Positions 19,165 through 30,092 of a DNA stretch of 64,000 bases are shown in pieces. The notes below the pieces were generated by a model. The model did not search any database and was not told the origin of the DNA. It saw nothing but the letters and a program-made list of their open reading frames with translations. The stretch spans positions 434,001 to 498,000 of the forward strand of contig CP029202.1 of assembly GCA_005222125.1 (NCBI GenBank), in the 5' to 3' direction. The stretch's first letter is position 1; every line of letters begins with the position of its first letter. The stretch comes from Spiroplasma melliferum (GTDB lineage: Bacteria; Bacillota_I; Bacilli_A; Mycoplasmatales; Mycoplasmataceae). Both the position numbers and the translations under genes were made by a program.

Positions 19165-20409
19165 ATGTTTGAACCATTAGCATTTGTCTTACGACCAACT
19201 ACAATAACTGATATCATTGGGCAAAGCCACCTTATTAATGATCAAAATGGTGTTATTTCACGAATGTTGAAATATAATTATGCAAGTTCATTAATTTTTT
19301 ATGGTGATCCGGGCGTTGGGAAAAGTAGTATTGCTCGAGCATTAGCCAATGATTTACAACTTGAGTATGCAATTTTTAATGCTGAAATTGATAAAAAACA
19401 AGATTTAGAGAAGATTATTAAGCAAGCAGCAAATTTTGAACGATTTATTATTATTGTAGAAGAAGTACACCGGATGAATAAAGATCGGCAAGATATTTTA
19501 TTACAGTATTTAGAAAATGGACACCTAATTATGTTTGCTTGCACAACAGAAAATCCATATTTTGTGATTAATCCAGCCTTACGGTCACGAGCTAATATTA
19601 TTAAATTAGAACGAATTACTGTTGATGAAATGCTAACTGGTTTACAGAAAATAATTACAAAGAAAAAATTGCCACTAACAATTACTAATGATGCTTTACT
19701 ATTAATTTGTCAATTAGCAAGTGGTGATTTACGAATTGCAATTAATATATTAGAATTATGTTTAAATTTATATCCCACAGAAGAAATTACTGTGACAATT
19801 ATTAATAATCTTGCTCCATCGGCTAATTTAATTAATTTTGCAGAGGGTGATGAACATCATGATTTAAAATCAGCCTTGCAAAAGTCAATTCGGGGTAGTG
19901 ATGTTAATGCTGCTTTATATTATTTTGCACGCTTATTAGCAAGTGGTGATCACGAAGCATTATTACGTCGAATGTTGATTATCGCTTATGAAGATATTGG
20001 GTTAGCTAATCCAGCAATTGCGGTTCATGTTAAAACAGCGATTGATAGTTTTCGTCAAATTGGATTACCAGAGGGGCGAATTCCATTAGGATTAGCAATT
20101 GTTGAAATGTGTTTAAGTGAAAAGTCAAATAGTGCTTATTTAGCAACAGATCAAGCTTATGAAGATGTTTTAAAAGGTAACCTTTATCCAATTCCTCATC
20201 ATTTACGTGATACGAGTTATGCTTCCGCAAAAAAATTAGGAAATGGTCGTGGTTATCAATATCCACATGATTTTCCAAATGATTATGTCGCGCAACAATA
20301 CCTTCCGAAGGAAATGCAGGGCATGGTTTATTATCAACCGAAATTACATAGTGTATATGAAAAACGAATTAATGAATTATATGGACGGTTTACAAAAAAA
20401 ACCAAGTAG
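19165..20409 (+). CDS. rarA: replication-associated recombination protein RarA (MgsA), AAA+ ATPase
   Basis: RarA is a clamp-loader-like AAA+ ATPase acting at stalled forks. The 414-residue protein has the N-terminal PTTITDIIGQSHLI box, Walker A GDPGVGKSS, the sensor-1 region TTENPYFVINPALRSRA, an intact lid and the C-terminal tetramerisation region (GLPEGRIPLGLAIVEMCLSE, then HLRDTSYASAKKLG). The Walker B region reads IIIVEEVHRMNK, where the family usually has DEIHRFNK, so the first acidic residue is Glu instead of Asp. TTAGGAGCG precedes the ATG. Its stop codon sits inside the terminator stem. Confidence 0.94.
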   Translation: MFEPLAFVLRPTTITDIIGQSHLINDQNGVISRMLKYNYASSLIFYGDPGVGKSSIARALANDLQLEYAIFNAEIDKKQDLEKIIKQAANFERFIIIVEEVHRMNKDRQDILLQYLENGHLIMFACTTENPYFVINPALRSRANIIKLERITVDEMLTGLQKIITKKKLPLTITNDALLLICQLASGDLRIAINILELCLNLYPTEEITVTIINNLAPSANLINFAEGDEHHDLKSALQKSIRGSDVNAALYYFARLLASGDHEALLRRMLIIAYEDIGLANPAIAVHVKTAIDSFRQIGLPEGRIPLGLAIVEMCLSEKSNSAYLATDQAYEDVLKGNLYPIPHHLRDTSYASAKKLGNGRGYQYPHDFPNDYVAQQYLPKEMQGMVYYQPKLHSVYEKRINELYGRFTKKTK

Positions 20410-20440
20410 TTCTTTTAAAAGAACTACTTGGTTTATTTTT
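20401..20440 (+). terminator. strong terminator overlapping the rarA stop
   Basis: ACCAAGTAGTTCTTTT and its exact reverse complement (20401-20432) are followed by T-rich sequence. The rarA TAG lies in the left arm. Confidence 0.9.
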
Positions 20441-20483
20441 CGTTAGTGCTAGAATGAAACTATATGAAATGGAGATGATAAAA

Positions 20484-20708
20484 ATGACAGTAGTAAAAAT
20501 TCATGTGCCAGAATTAACATGTAGTAGTTGTGCGATGGCAATTGAAAAAAAGTTAACAAAAATTCCGGAAATTAAATTTCAAATTGGAATTGTAACACGA
20601 ACTGTTAAAATTACTTATGATGAAACAGTTCTAAATAAAGAAACAATCTTTCAACAGATTAAAAAAGCCGGCTATGATTTTGATGAAGTTGAAACAAAAC
20701 AGTTATAA
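20484..20708 (+). CDS. copZ: CopZ-like heavy-metal-associated protein
   Basis: A 74-residue single heavy-metal-associated domain with the metal-binding CxxC in ELTCSSCAMAIEKKL (Cys at about residues 13 and 16) and the beta-alpha-beta-beta-alpha-beta pattern ending in KKAGYDFDEVE. Such proteins carry Cu(I) to CopA. GGAG at 20471-20474 is nine bases before ATG 20484, which is preferred over the in-frame ATG at 20454. The copper ATPase follows 15 bases later and lacks its own N-terminal metal domain, so the two probably work as separate halves of one transfer system. Confidence 0.88.
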   Translation: MTVVKIHVPELTCSSCAMAIEKKLTKIPEIKFQIGIVTRTVKITYDETVLNKETIFQQIKKAGYDFDEVETKQL

Positions 20709-20723
20709 GATTGTTATTATTTA

Positions 20724-22661
20724 ATGAAAAAGCAGCAAAAAGCAAAGTTAACAAAACGGCAAATTCGAGATCTGTATGAATTAATTATTGCGATAATTTT
20801 AGACATTCCTTTATTATTGGGAATGATACCAGGGTTAGGATTGCTCCATAATGAATGATTACAATTAACCCTTGCTAGCATTATCTTATTTTATTGTGGG
20901 CGTCGTTATTATATTAATATGTTTAATGAAATATTTCGCTGGCATTTATTAGGAATGAATACATTAATTGGTTTGGGAACATTAATTTCATATGGCTATA
21001 GTATTTATTTGATTGCAGAACGTAGTCATTATATGTTATTATTTGAAACTGCTGGAACAATTATTACGATTATGTTATTAGGTAATTTAATTAATACAAG
21101 AGTACAACGAAAAGTAACAATGGGAATTGAAAGCGTTATTTCGTTACAAGTTGAACACGCGAACCGCATAGGGAAGGATCAAATCATTGATGTTATTAAT
21201 ACTAAAGATGTCCAAGTTAATGATCTTTTATTAATAAAAAAAGGTGAAAAAATTCCAGTTGACGGAATTGTTACAAAAGGAATCGCATATTTAAACGAAG
21301 CAATGTTAACTGGTGAAAGTAATATTATTGAAAAGCAAATTGGTGATGAAGTGATTGGTGGAACCGTCAATATGGGAGAACCATTTTATTGTCAAGCAAA
21401 AAAAGTTGGTGCTGATACTTTTTTAGCAAATATTTTACAAAAAGTTGATGAAATTCAAAGTCAAAAACCGCGAATTCAACGAATTGCTGATCAAATTGCA
21501 AAATGATTTACACCATTTATTTTAATTATTGCAATTATTACCTTTTTATGTCAATATTTTGTTTTTCATCCTTATGATATCGCAAAAGCAATTGATATTG
21601 CCATTACTGTCATTGTTATTAGTTGTCCTTGTGCATTAGGTTTAGCAACTCCCTTAGCAGTTGCAGTTGGGTTTGGAAAAGCTTTAAAAGAAGGGGTTAT
21701 TTTTAATACTACAGATGCATTTGAAAAGATTACTAAAATTGATGCTATTGCTTTTGATAAAACAGGAACAATTACTAATGGTCAATTAACTGTTCATGAT
21801 TTATTAGGAGATGAAGAAAATATCAAATACATTTATAATTTAGAAAAATTATCAGCACATCCAATTGCAAGAAGTATTCATCATTATTTTGCTAATTGTC
21901 AAGATGAAATTATCTTTGAAAAATTTCAAGAACAACCTGGACTTGGTGTGAGTGGGATATACCAGCATCAAATGTATCAATTATTATCTTATCAAACAGC
22001 AGTAGCCAAAGGTTTTCAAAATGAAATGGAATTAGCAGTTCAAAAAATAACTGTTGTTAATCCAATTTTAATTGCCCTTGTAATTAATAAAACAATTACT
22101 AATGTGATTATCTTAACTGATACAATTCGGTTTGATGCAGAATTGGCAATTGCAAAGTTTACTAAAAAACATATTGTAACGCATATGATTAGTGGGGATA
22201 ATGAACAAACAACAAAGGCAATTGCTAATGAAGTTGGGATTACAAGTTATTATGCTAATGTTTCACCATTAACAAAAGCAACAATTGTTGCAGAAATTCA
22301 AGCAGCAGGAAATGTTATTGCTTATGTTGGCGATGGAATTAATGATTTAGTTGCTTTAAAACAAGCTGATTTTGCAATTGCAATGGGACAAGGTAGTGAA
22401 GTTGCCATTCAAAATAGTGATATTACAATTATTAAACCAAGTATTTTTAATATTTATAAGGTATTTGTGTTAACAAAATTAACACGAAGTTTAATTTGAT
22501 GAAACTTTTTTTGAGCTTTTAGTTATAATTTAATTTCAATTCCATTAGCAATTCTTGGCATTATTCCACCTTTAATTGGCGCAATTGTAATGGGTGCTAG
22601 TCAATTACTAGTTTTATTAAATTCATTAGTTTTTAATAATATAAAAGTAAAATTTAAGTAA
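20724..22661 (+). CDS. copA: copper-translocating P1B-type ATPase
   Basis: This membrane ATPase exports Cu(I). The 645-residue chain has the CPC transport motif (ISCPCALGLATP), the actuator TGES (MLTGES), the phosphorylation motif FDKTGTIT, the HP motif of the nucleotide domain (LSAHPIARSI) and the hinge GDGIND, with about eight membrane helices. It has no N-terminal CxxC domain, which is supplied by the separate gene just upstream. No clear ribosome site precedes ATG 20724, so translation probably depends on coupling to copZ. Several TGA codons encode Trp. A terminator follows. Confidence 0.94.
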
Positions 22662-22678
22662 AATTATGTTTAAATAAT

Positions 22679-22718
22679 AAGTTTTACTTTAATTAGAAAA
22701 AGTGAAAAACTTTTTTTA
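22679..22718 (+). terminator. terminator after copA
   Basis: AAGTTTTACTTT pairs with AAAGTGAAAAACTT around a short loop and is followed by seven Ts. Confidence 0.75.
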
Positions 22719-22772
22719 TTAAAAATTATCTTTTTTTAATGTTTTTATGTTATCTTTAAAATAGATATATTT

Positions 22773-22860
22773 TTAAGATATATCTTAATATAGTATAGTA
22801 TATATAATAATTAAGAATATAACAAAATGAAATGATATTAAAGATAAATTTCATAAACTG
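22773..22860 (+). promoter_or_regulatory. palindromic promoter region of the lipoprotein gene
   Basis: TTAAGATATATCTTAA (22773-22788) is a perfect 16-bp palindrome next to overlapping -10-like TATAGTATAGTATATA repeats. Further down, ATGAAAT...AATTTCAT can form a hairpin followed by AAACTGAC, faintly like the ATGAC leaders seen elsewhere. Confidence 0.4.
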
Positions 22861-22939
22861 ACAAAGACTTACTGGAGCGTAAAAAATTATAAAATAATGA
22901 AAACAAGGCAACATATTTAGAAAGGGAAAAAACATTATT

Positions 22940-23839
22940 ATGAAAAAATTTTTAATGTTGTTGAATGCCATATTATTTCCGGTTATTTCATTTTTAGCAG
23001 TTTGTGCTTGTAAAAATATTAATGATATAATAGTTCGTAAAGTGCCTCTTACCACTGCAAACTTAACAACTTTTTTTGAAAAAAACAATGTCTTAGAATA
23101 TACGGGCGAATATTTTTTTAAAGATGCTGATACTCAAACAGAGAATGAAACTTTCCGTATGACAAAAGGGCGCATTGAACGTATGTTTAAAAGTTTGTTA
23201 GATCAAACTTTAGGCCAAAAAATTCGTAAACATTTTAGTTATAAACCAAGTGAATATTATTTTAAAATTGCAAAATTAACTCATTTTCCTAGTTATAAGT
23301 TAAATCAATTTTATGATTTTCATTTTCAATTAATTATTGATTTTCAAAATCAATTTTATTTTCAACAAGATAACTTAGTATTAAGATTTAAAGAAACTAA
23401 ACAATATAATAATGAAAAGTGATTAAAAGTTTATTTAGATTATTTAAGAAATTGCAGTACTTATCTATGACAAAGAAAATATTTGGGTTATGAAAAAAAT
23501 GGGTCATTGCCATATCATCCTGATGCGCAATGAACTAGCAAAAATTCAAAGGTAGCTTTTACGAAAAATAATGATACATATGTATTAAATCTACTTTCAG
23601 ATTATTATGCAAATTTATGAAATGATGTAAATATAACAGGCGGGTTATGATTTTATAAAGATAAACAATTTCATGTTAATGTCATAAAATATGAATATTT
23701 AGGGAAAACACCAGCCAGATTATATAAAAATAATGGTGCTCGTGCAAAAATAACATTAACTTTTACTAGTAAAAGTGATAATCGTATTAATGCTACTGCT
23801 AGTTATGAAATATGGATGGAATATAAAAAAGTTGATTAA
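22940..23839 (+). CDS. lipoprotein, paralog of the frameshifted gene at 24366
   Basis: A 299-residue secreted protein with a signal sequence ending in LAVCAC, with lipid attachment probably at the second Cys. The mature part has YTGEYFFKDADTQTE, LLDQTLGQKIRKHFSY and FQQDNLVLRFKETKQY blocks, all matched in the next gene (YQGEFFFKD, LLDQIFGEKFRNYFSY, FQQNNLVLKFTETKQY). No known domain is recognised. TGA codons in the C-terminal half encode Trp. It has its own promoter region and a terminator with a very long T run. Role unknown; as a surface lipoprotein it may be an antigen or host-contact protein. Confidence 0.85.
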
Positions 23840-23855
23840 AGATTCTGTTGTAATA

Positions 23856-23891
23856 AAAATTATACAAGCATAATTTTTTTTTTTTTTTTTT
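23856..23891 (+). terminator. terminator with 18-base T run
   Basis: AAAATTAT, loop ACAAGC, ATAATTTT, then an uninterrupted run of 18 Ts (23874-23891). Confidence 0.85.
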
Positions 23892-24365
23892 GTCAAAAAA
23901 TTTATTAAGTTTTCTTGATAAGGTAAATATTAGGATATATTAAGTTATATCATTTGAACTATGAATAAAAATGTATTCAATTGAAGGGACAATGAAAAAA
24001 GTAAAATTAAAAGTTGCTTTTTGACATTAAGTTATGTTATGCTCAAGTTAGATATAATAAATTATATCATTTGGTATAAAATATCAAATTATACTAAATT
24101 ATATTAAATTTATTTTAATAATATTTAAAATTTATTAATAATAAAAACATGTATTTTTACAAAACAACTAGTTTTTATAAGGATTTTTAGTATTGTTAGA
24201 GTTCTTTACAATTCAGCAAATAACGTGGGGTTAAATGTTGAACAAGTAATAATAAAAAATTAAGTACTAAATTATTAATTACTAATGTAAACTTAGCATT
24301 TTTTTTGCGTAAGAAAAAACGAAAAAACGATAACAAAATATTAAAATATGGAGGAATTAGTTTTT
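23892..24365 (+). other. non-coding region between the two lipoprotein genes
   Basis: About 470 AT-rich bases with no gene. TTATATCATTTG occurs twice (near 23946 and 24064), each preceded by an ATATATTAA/ATATAATAAA-type stretch, suggesting duplicated promoter-like sequence. GTGGGGTTAAATG near 24226 is a more GC-rich patch. Confidence 0.4.
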
Positions 24366-25270
24366 ATGAGGAAAATTTTAGGATTTTTGTCTTTATTAAC
24401 GTCAATAACAAGTGGCGTGGGGTCAGTTGTTAGTTGTGAAACGGTGAATAATGGGAAAATAATCAAAAAGTACCAATTACAAATGAGAATTTAAGAGCAT
24501 TTTTTGCAGAAAATAAAATGTTTGAATATCAAGGTGAATTCTTTTTCAAAGATGAATTAGAACAAACAGAAGAAGAAATGGAGAAAATGACAGGTGGAAC
24601 AGTATCAAGCATTCATAAGTTTTTACTTGATCAAATTTTTGGGGAAAAGTTTAGAAATTATTTTTCTTATGTTTCATTTGAATATAAGTTTAGAGCATTA
24701 AATCTTCAGACTTATCCTGGTTATCGTTTAGGACAAACCTATGATATAACTTTTAATGTTTCAATCAAAAGCAATAAAAATAAGATTGATTTTCAACAGA
24801 ATAATTTAGTATTAAAGTTTACAGAAACTAAGCAGTATGGAGAACAAGAATGACTTGAGAAATATGTTGATTATTACATTAATCAGAGCAATCAAATTTG
24901 AGTAGACAAATATGAGAAATTTAATAATCGATTACTAATTAATCCTTTAGCTACATGAAATGACGATTTTCCAAAAACAAAGTATTTGGAAAAAAGTAAT
25001 CCGAAGATTTTAGCAGATATTTCAGAATATTATACAAGACGCCTTTCTAGAGATGACACTCCAACAAAATGATTTTATCCTGAAAAGAAATTGACAATTA
25101 CTGCAAATAGTTATGAATATTTGGGAATAGCTCCGGAATCTTATTCTCATGAAGCATTTCGTGCAAAAGTAAAGTTAACATTTGCTTATTTGAATAATCC
25201 ACAAATAACAGTAACAAGAGACGCTGAACTATGGATGAAATATTTTCATGTACAGCCACAACCATGGTAA
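24366..25270 (+). pseudogene. lipoprotein paralog with a frameshift after the signal peptide
   Basis: The first frame (ATG 24366, GGAGG upstream) gives a signal peptide with lipobox SVVSC and then CETVNNGKIIKK before going out of frame in a five-A run near 24467. The next frame resumes at once with VPITNENLRAFFAENK, matching VPLTTANLTTFFEKNN of the 22940 lipoprotein, and runs open to TAA 25268. Restoring one A in the run rejoins the frames to a product of about 300 residues. It is either a recent pseudogene, a phase-variable gene or a homopolymer sequencing error. The end overlaps the start of the next gene. Confidence 0.8.
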
Positions 25271-28027
25271 GTAATTTTTTTAAATCTAAAAAAATAATTT
25301 CTATTTTTAGTTCAATGTCAATTTTAACTGTAGGAACAGTTATTGCTACTGTTTCTACAATTGTTGCTGGGGATAAAACAAATAATAATGTTTATTATAA
25401 ATTTGATGGTAATATCTTTCGCTCAAATACACAATTAATGGAATATGTAAATTACAATATGCAAGTTCAATCTTATGCAACACAAAATAATTATTACTTA
25501 TATAATAATAAAAGTTATGGGATGAATAATTTTAATCAGTTAGAAATGGATATGATGAATAAAACACCAATTAAGGAGTATGATACTTATCGTAACCCAA
25601 TATTCATATTTTTACCAAGACCAACTTTAATGTTTGGATCAATTGGTTTCTTCTTTTCAAGGAAAAGATGGTAATGCTTATTTATCCAAACAAGATGCAA
25701 TTAATACTTATCATGATTATCAAAAAGTTTATCAATTGGGAAATATTAGTAACAATGAGACTAATATTGAATTTCAAAATAAATATGAAGCAGTTCAATA
25801 CTTGGAAAATATTGTTCTTAAAAATTTAGAAAAAAAGTTTCAGACAGATCGTTATGAAATGGCAGGTTCTTTTTTTACCAAAGATCAAATTTTATCATGG
25901 TTAGAATCAACAACCGATATTCAATATAATTATAATAGTTATCGTTGATCAAAACTTAGTCATCCTAATTTGCAAGAAATGCAATTAACACAGCATGATG
26001 AAAAAAACTATATTAAAAGGTATAGTCCACCGAAAGATACTTATTGATTAAATCTTGATGCACGTGGTTTAAGTGGCAATTTTTCTGGTCCCTTGTATAT
26101 TGAAACTAATGTTAGTTTTAATACATTAATTGATAGATTAAAAAATAATTGACAAAAAATTAGTTCAAATACAATTAATGCTTTAATGACACCATTGGTT
26201 CTTTTTTCAACTTTTATTAATGTTCAATTAAATTCACAAAAACCAAATGATGATAATAGTTGAAATATTAAGAGAGATTTCTTTGCCGCGACAGAAAATG
26301 GGGAAGAGAAGTTTAAAAAGGGATTTATTCTTGCAAATAATGATAAATATAATGAAGAAACAAATAGTTTTTACTTTGATGAAATAGAAGAAAATTTAAT
26401 TAAAGTTTCTGGTATGAGTCGTTGAGAAAAAACATTAGCTTTTTTACAAAATGTTCATAATTATACCTTAAGAGTTAATCATTCGGGAAATGAAGAAAAC
26501 ACCTTAGCTTTTACTAATTTATTACGAACAATGTTAAAAAATGTTATTAAAGCTAATACAATGATGTTTGAAGATTGTTTGGATGATATTTTTCAAAATC
26601 AGAATAATACGGTGTCAAATCAAGAATTAACATTCACTGATATTATTCATATGTTTATTAATCCATCGAAATTTATTTATCAATCACCATCAAAAGTAAA
26701 TAAATTAACAAATGTCATTAATAAAATTCAAACCATTGGTGATACAATTTTTGATGCTTATGGGAAAATTAAAAAAATTCATCGGTTAGGACAGGCAATA
26801 ACAGAGGGTGAAATTAAATTAGTTTTATCATCGTATGAAACTTTTTTCCAACATGGTCAAAAATATTATGAAATTGATGGGAAAAAATTATCAGCACATG
26901 AAGCTTTTCAAAAAGTTGCTGAGGTATTACGGGGAAATTTAGCAATTAATAATGATGGGTCAAAAATAGATATGAAAACTAGTTTTCAACCTGTTTCAAA
27001 AATAGCTAAATTTGCAGGAAAAATTGCTGCTGGCTTACAAATTGCAAAAGCAATGTGAGATATTGGAAATGCTGTTTCACCATTTAAATTTAATACTTAT
27101 GAAAATGATTTGGGAAATGGTCAAAAATTATATTATCAAACAACTGAATTTGAAATTCCAATTTTAAATATTCAACTAGCAAGGACAGACCCAAGTCAAG
27201 TTGTTAATTTAACACCAATAAAATTATTTTCAAATGGAAGTATTATTAGCGGTGATGTTGAAGATGAGAGCAAACAATTATTTACGATGTTAGGAAGTCT
27301 TATTGTTGGGAAGGATAAAGCACGACAATATTTAAAAGAATATATTTTAACTAATCCAACAAAGTTTGTAGCAACACGGTCATATTATATTACAGTTATG
27401 AGTAATCAAGAAATACGAGAAATTGTTGCAGATAAAAATAATCCGACTGATGCTTTGAAAAAATTAAGGTTATTTGTGAATGATATTTTTACGAAATATT
27501 TTGCAAACAATATTAATAAAATGTATTTTGATGGAATTAATAGTTTTTTTAGTAATCCGATTGATGCTCGGGATAGTTTAAAAACAAAGATTACAAATAA
27601 TCAATTTATTATTAAATATAAGTTTACAGATTTAGAAGGGATTACTAAATATTATGATAATGAAGCAACTTTACTTAAAGAACAAAACCATTATCTTGAA
27701 AATAATGTTTTAATAAGAAAAACAATTTTACAAAGTGATTTAATTAAAACAATTCGTTTTGATAAGTTAAAACATCAAATTGGTGCTCAAAGCAAGGTTT
27801 ATAGCGTACTTTTTAATGGACAAGAACGTTATTTCTTAACTGTTGGAGATGCTAAGAATTATGTTTATTCTAATTCAGATATTGTGCTAAAAACAAATAA
27901 AGTAATTAATTATTATGTCTTTTTTGGAACTTTACAATTTAATAGCGAGAGTGACTTTTATAAATGAGTAAAAGATAATACGCTAATTGTGAATGGCAAA
28001 GGGGAGGTAATTCAAAATGGCAATTAA
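25264..28027 (+). pseudogene. large repeat-module surface protein with one frameshift
   Basis: ATG 25264 overlaps the previous stop. The protein starts with a membrane-anchoring or signal segment (ISIFSSMSILTVGTVIATVS) and continues to about 25635-25672, where the frame ends in RKRW-stop while the +1 frame carries on (FQGKDGNAYLSKQDAINTY) to TAA 28025. The two halves join into about 920 residues. The product is built of degenerate modules of roughly 25-30 residues of the type aromatic-x-x-Asp/Asn-Gly ... Ala-x-x-Tyr (YYKFDGNIFRSNTQLMEYV, YYEIDGKKLSAHEAFQKV, FNGQERYFLTVGDAKNYV), which recur in the next gene. No catalytic motif is seen. It may be inactive, or the frameshift may be a sequence error in the CTTCTTTT tract. 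Confidence 0.75.
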
Positions 28028-30092
28028 TTTCTTTAAAGGAATATTAGCAAGTGTAACATTATCAACAGGACCAGTTGGTACAATAATGAGCACAACAGCA
28101 TTTAATGAAGTAATATCATCACCAGAGGCAGGCTTATTTCGAATGATTAAAAATTCATCAACAGCAGTTGAAACAAAAACAGCATGAAATTATGATGGTC
28201 AAGAATTTTATTCCCAACAAGAATTAGATAATTATATTATCAAAAATAACCAAATTGAAACAATTCAAACGTCATCTGATCCAGGGAAAATTATTAATGA
28301 TTATCAATATCGAACATTAAGTCCGGATAAAATTTATGATATTAATTTTGATAATTATCAATTAATTTATCGTGATGCATATGGAAATGTTAGTTTAACA
28401 AGAACAGCGGCATTAGAAACTTATACAAAAAATATTAAAAATAAATATAGTTATGATGCTATTAATTGATATGATTCACCAGAAGAAGCAAAAATAGGGT
28501 TAATTTATCAAGGCGGATTACGTAAATCACTATATTATTATATTAATGGCCGTTATTATAATGCTTTTAATCTTCGTGATCAAAGTGCTTTAAAAAATAT
28601 TTTAACAGAGGGATATAATTTAGCCCCAAGTGAATTTACAGGATATGTGCCAATTTATGGAACAAGGGATAGTTTACGGAATGTTGTTGCTAATAATTTT
28701 CGTCCAATTTGAACAAATGCAAGTAATATGAATCAACGGTTAAATTATGCCAATTTCTTAACAACTAAAACAGAACAAACAATTTTTTTATCACCCGGAA
28801 ATGATAATTTAATTAAAGTAAGTGAAAATGGCTCACAGAGAATATTTAAAGCGGGTGAAACAATTGCAATTATTGAATCAGAATGAGTGCTTAATGAAAA
28901 AGATTTTTCTGATGTAAGTAAATGAGAACAGCACCAACAAGATGATGATTGGATTAAGTCGGTTGGAAAATACTATTACACAAAAACTTTTACAAGTGGT
29001 AGTAGAACTTATGAAATAACTTATTTACCAGTTAAATCAGGGAGTGGTTGAAGTTATAGTGATTTTTATTGAGATCGGTTAGCAACAAGCAATAAGTATG
29101 AATCAGTAATTATGTTATACGATAATGATAAAGAAAGCAAAACAAAAAATGAATTATATCGTTGAGAAAAATTACCATTAGGAATTAAAACAAAAAATGA
29201 AATTCCAACGCAATATGTCCGACAAGCTTATGATTTATGGTTTAATAATTTTTATGAAGAAAAATTTTTAAAATTAGATCAAATAGATGAAAATGGCAGT
29301 TTTTATAATGAATATGGAGTTAAAGCTGATATTTTATATGATATTAACGGCCAACAAGGAAATAAATATTCATTAACTGAAAGTATAAAATATTATCATA
29401 CCAAACTTAAACCACAAATTTTAGCAGGACCAACCACCCCAAATGAAAAAGGTGAAACAACATATTGATTACGTGATGATTTTTATGCTACTAAGACTCA
29501 GTTAGATAATTATCTTTTCTTAACAGGAATTGTTGATACACGGTTAATGTATACTTATCTTGATGTTCAAGATTTATCATCCCAAGATGGATTGGCATTA
29601 GCAACAACAGAAGCTGATGCTCGTGAGAAACAGTTTCAATATAACCAAGGGATTTTACTAAAAAAATACTTTGCCTATGATGTTTTGGGGAACAAAGTTG
29701 TTTCTGCGGAAAGTGAAGCAGATGCAATTGCAAAGTTACATAAAACAGTTACTTTAACGGGAAAATATATTAATAAAAAAGAAATTAATGCTTGAGATAA
29801 TGGAGTGATGGGTTATGATAATATTATCCAAAATGGTATTTATCATATCTATCGAATTTATAGTCAAATTCGTGCTGACCAAGGTCTTATTCCTTACATT
29901 TATTTTGATAGTTATCAGTCTGCTTTAACATCTATTAAAGCGGGTATTAATCATGCAATTAAAATTACAACTACAACAGTTAATGTTTATTTATATGTGT
30001 ATATCGATAATAGAGGTAATAAACATTCATTTACATATACGAATAATGCAGAAATTAATGCCATTGTTGCAGAAATTATGCGGTTAGTTTAA
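28017..30092 (+). CDS. large surface protein with repeated Gly/Tyr module
   Basis: A 691-residue protein starting with a hydrophobic N-terminus (GILASVTLSTGPVGTIMS), probably a signal. Modules resembling those of the preceding gene recur: YDGQEFYSQQELDNYI near residue 61, YYINGRYYNAFNLRDQSAL, FAYDVLGNKVVSAESEADAI, and YIDNRGNKHSFTYTNNAEI at the end. GGGGAGG nine bases before the ATG is a strong ribosome site inside the 3' end of the upstream gene. The stop overlaps the start of the next membrane protein gene (TAATG), so these are cotranslated. Many TGA codons encode Trp. No family recognised. Confidence 0.82.

Noticed and set aside
22830-22860. ATGAAAT hairpin with AAACTGAC as another leader copy
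   Set aside because: The TGTATATG word is missing and AAACTGAC differs from AAATGAC, so it was not counted.
23874-23891. 18-T tract as a phase-variation switch
   Set aside because: It lies after a stop codon and directly behind a hairpin, so it is simply part of a terminator.
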